Assembly (NCBI GenBank): GCA_028829895.1
Contig: CM054180.1
Coordinates: forward strand, 109,731,635 to 109,795,634
DNA: 64,000 nucleotides
Direction: 5' to 3'
DNA from: Sinotaia quadrata
Taxonomy: Eukaryota > Mollusca > Gastropoda > Architaenioglossa > Viviparidae
The position numbers and the translations under genes were made by a program. The first letter of the stretch is position 1. Each line of letters starts with the position of its first letter. Below are positions 61,261 through 64,000 of this stretch, piece after piece. The notes under the pieces are model-generated. The model was not told the DNA's origin. It was given only the letters and a program-made list of their open reading frames with translations, and ran no database searches.

Positions 61261-64000
61261 GGGTTTGTTACTAATAGACTTTAGAACCTGTCCTATTTCC
61301 TGAAACAGTTGAATTATGTCAGAATATATTAGCAAAGAATATGTAGCTTATCATGTGGCTTTGCCAATGACTAGGAAAATGGTGAAAGTGTTGCAACCTG
61401 AAATGGAAATATGCTTTTGTGCTCTGAAAATAGCAAAATACTTGGTTTAGTACATTATTTCAAATTGATAAGAATTAATGAGGTTTGTGGCTGTGATGTG
61501 TGAGTGGGTGAATGCAACTATGGATGTTTGTTTCATGTGCCACATTTGCACCTGACGCTTAGGCACTTAAACATTCACACAATTTATTTGACCTTTTATG
61601 ACAGCAATCAGTATGTAGAGTGGTCTAGCAAGTCTAGGGATTAAGTAAATGTTTATATAGAGATTCTTTAAAGATGTTTTGTTGCCTGACATTTTCTGTG
61701 GTTCAGTACTTGTCAGGTGCCAAATGTTCCAGACCTAAGAATTTAAACCTGTATTATAATAAGCCAAAATATTTTTAATTGTTGATACATATGGAGTTCT
61801 TGTCAGCATTATACAGCTGTTGTTAGTAGTTACTCTATAGCATTTTTATTTCCAGTCAGCAGCTCCTCTGGGCATTATTTAAAAAAATGTAGTTGAAGTA
61901 TTCAGTGCCATTATATATATTATCAGCATATAGCAGATCATCCATAATTATCAAATTTATGACTTTTAAATAAGAGATAACAGTTGTGATTATCTACATA
62001 ATGGTTATATAATATAACTAAAAAATATTTTTATTTTTTTTTATTTGTTGATGTCTTATTATGTGAGAATTGGTATCTTGAGAAAGTATTTTGAAGTGAA
62101 GCTGAAAACCACTGACTGAATAAAGTCAGTACTTGATAAGTTGTTGATTAAAAATTCATCTTTTATTTTTTAGAGGCTTTTCTTCTATGCCAGTATAGTT
62201 AAAATCATTAAATGTTAATAATAGCTTTAAAATTAGTGAATGATTATTATTAAGGTGAAATTCTAACCTTTTGCTTTTGTTACTTCCATTTGAATAAAGT
62301 AATATTAGGACTTCTGGTAATCTTGATAATCTCCCTTTGTATAAAGATTATATAAACAAACTTAAAATAAAATATTGCTATTATTGAGTAAAATAATTCA
62401 TTGATATTCAGTACATTTAACCCAGAAATATTCAGCACCTATTGAAAGATTGCATGTTGATAGTAAAAGTGTAGCTGTGGCTAATTTTTAAAAAACAGTA
62501 AAATAGTTGATATGTTTGCAGTAAATTAAACATACTTCATGCATTGTTCAAACATTTCACATTGTATTATTTAAAAAAACAAAATAGTTTCATAGATGTC
62601 TGGATGATAAACACTGCCACCATACACTTTCAACTCTAACCAAATCATATCTTTCATTACAGACAAATAAAATGTATGGCTTAGATTTTAAACTTCATAT
62701 TTTTTCCTCTTGATTTTTGAATTTTGCTCAATAAACAGTCATCCCCCCAAACAAAACAAAACAAAACAAAACTAAAATAGCAACGAACAAAAAACCTCAA
62801 ACAACTTATCCTTAAAAAAGTAATACCTTGAGCACAAGTTAGCACTGTTTTCTTGCATCATATATATATACATATATTTATTTTCAGTGAGTAAATAAAT
62901 GCAGTTGAATAGAAAGACTAGTTTTAAAGAAAGTGGAAGGTTGATTACTCAAATTTGTATGCTTTAATCTTCTTCACAAAGAATATCTGTGTTAGGGTAG
63001 TCATAATCCTTCACACCTTTTACATGTACAAAATTTATTATTTTTAAAAAGTAAAATCAAATGCTTGATGGTAATACTTTAATAGATATAGTAATAATTT
63101 ATTACTTTTCTCTTAAGGCACTGTTACTACAATATTAATGTTAATAAAACTGTTAATGATTGTTATAATATACTTCATCATTGTCTGAAATATAGATTGT
63201 TAATATATTATTAATAGTTTTAAAACTTTGAATGCACTTATAGTTATAGCATATTATTATTGTATTCTGCATGTGGCCAGAGAAAGTGCTTCACACTCAT
63301 TCTTTTATGTAACCATCAATGATCAGTAAATCATTTTTGAAATTCTAAAATATTAATATTATTTTTATGTAATACTTGATGATATATATCTATATATAAA
63401 ATATCTTACTTTGAAAGAATTAATTTTATAATAATATGAATTTTAATGTTGTTTTTGCCATAAATATAATCCATATAAACCAGTGCAGTATGACATTTGA
63501 AAATATTACATTATAAATACACAGAACAAAACACCTTTCCCAAATAAAAGAAAAAGAAAACAGCCAAACCCCAAAACAGCCCCCCACCAAAAAAAAATAA
63601 AAATAAAAAAATTCAAAGCAACAGTAGTTGATTTAAAAAAATGTCACATCATTAACATTATCACTGTAGTAGATGAGGTGCAGACACTGTAAATTTAAGC
63701 TGTGGTTTTACTGCCACCACAAGCAACTTGTTGGTCAGATGTCCCCGGTGAACTCAAGTGGAAAAGCATATTCACTGAGTTATGTTGTTTGTCATTTCAA
63801 GGTGTGTAACTTCCCCAATTTACCCCGGTTGTACACACATTAATCAGATTACTGTCTTCTAACAGGAGGAAAGGGATGTACATAATTTAAGAGATTCATC
63901 AACTTTATTTTTACAAGAAAAAATGGTTAGTAGCTTGATTAAATTCCCTGAACAATGTCCACAGAGGATTACATAAACACAATTATATATTTAATCTAAA
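61261..64000. other. AT-rich stretch without recognisable genes
   Basis: Only short AT-rich low-complexity tracts were seen, such as the A-rich run around 63540-63610. No coding signal was recognised. Confidence 0.4.

Overview
This is a 64 kb piece of AT-rich, intron-rich metazoan nuclear DNA. Two conserved animal genes can be followed exon by exon. Long introns, many microsatellites and minisatellites, a decayed L2/CR1-type LINE and a decayed Helitron suggest an invertebrate. A mollusc is my guess from overall character; no single sequence in the window proves it.

Layout. 1-9335 is non-genic as far as I can see: microsatellites, several minisatellite arrays and dispersed repeats, with perhaps an unseen 5' UTR exon of the first gene. 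9336-23450 (+) holds a CTR1-type high-affinity copper transporter (SLC31A family): four coding exons, 249 residues, with a Met-rich ectodomain built from two amplified repeats. 23451-27077 is the gap between two convergent 3' ends. 27078-57072 (-) holds the XAB2/SYF1 spliceosomal HAT-repeat protein: 24 exons, 852 residues, every junction GT-AG and in phase. Its introns carry a 2.3 kb terminal-inverted-repeat element, a LINE relic and an array of 29 ATTGG (inverted CCAAT) motifs. 57073-64000 has no recognised coding sequence; a promoter-like stretch and a possible spliced leader exon pointing right suggest a divergent gene whose body lies outside, and a Helitron helicase remnant sits near 61 kb.

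The two genes are functionally unrelated (copper uptake at the membrane; splicing and transcription-coupled repair in the nucleus) and are simply convergent neighbours. I see no operon-like logic, CRISPR, rRNA or confident tRNA. Most longer open frames apart from the exons are satellite arrays with periods divisible by three, or shadows of repeats. I found no clearly new biological system. The observations most worth a second look are the promoter-like module at one end of the inverted-repeat element, the CCAAT array in an XAB2 intron, and the methionine-repeat expansion in the copper transporter.
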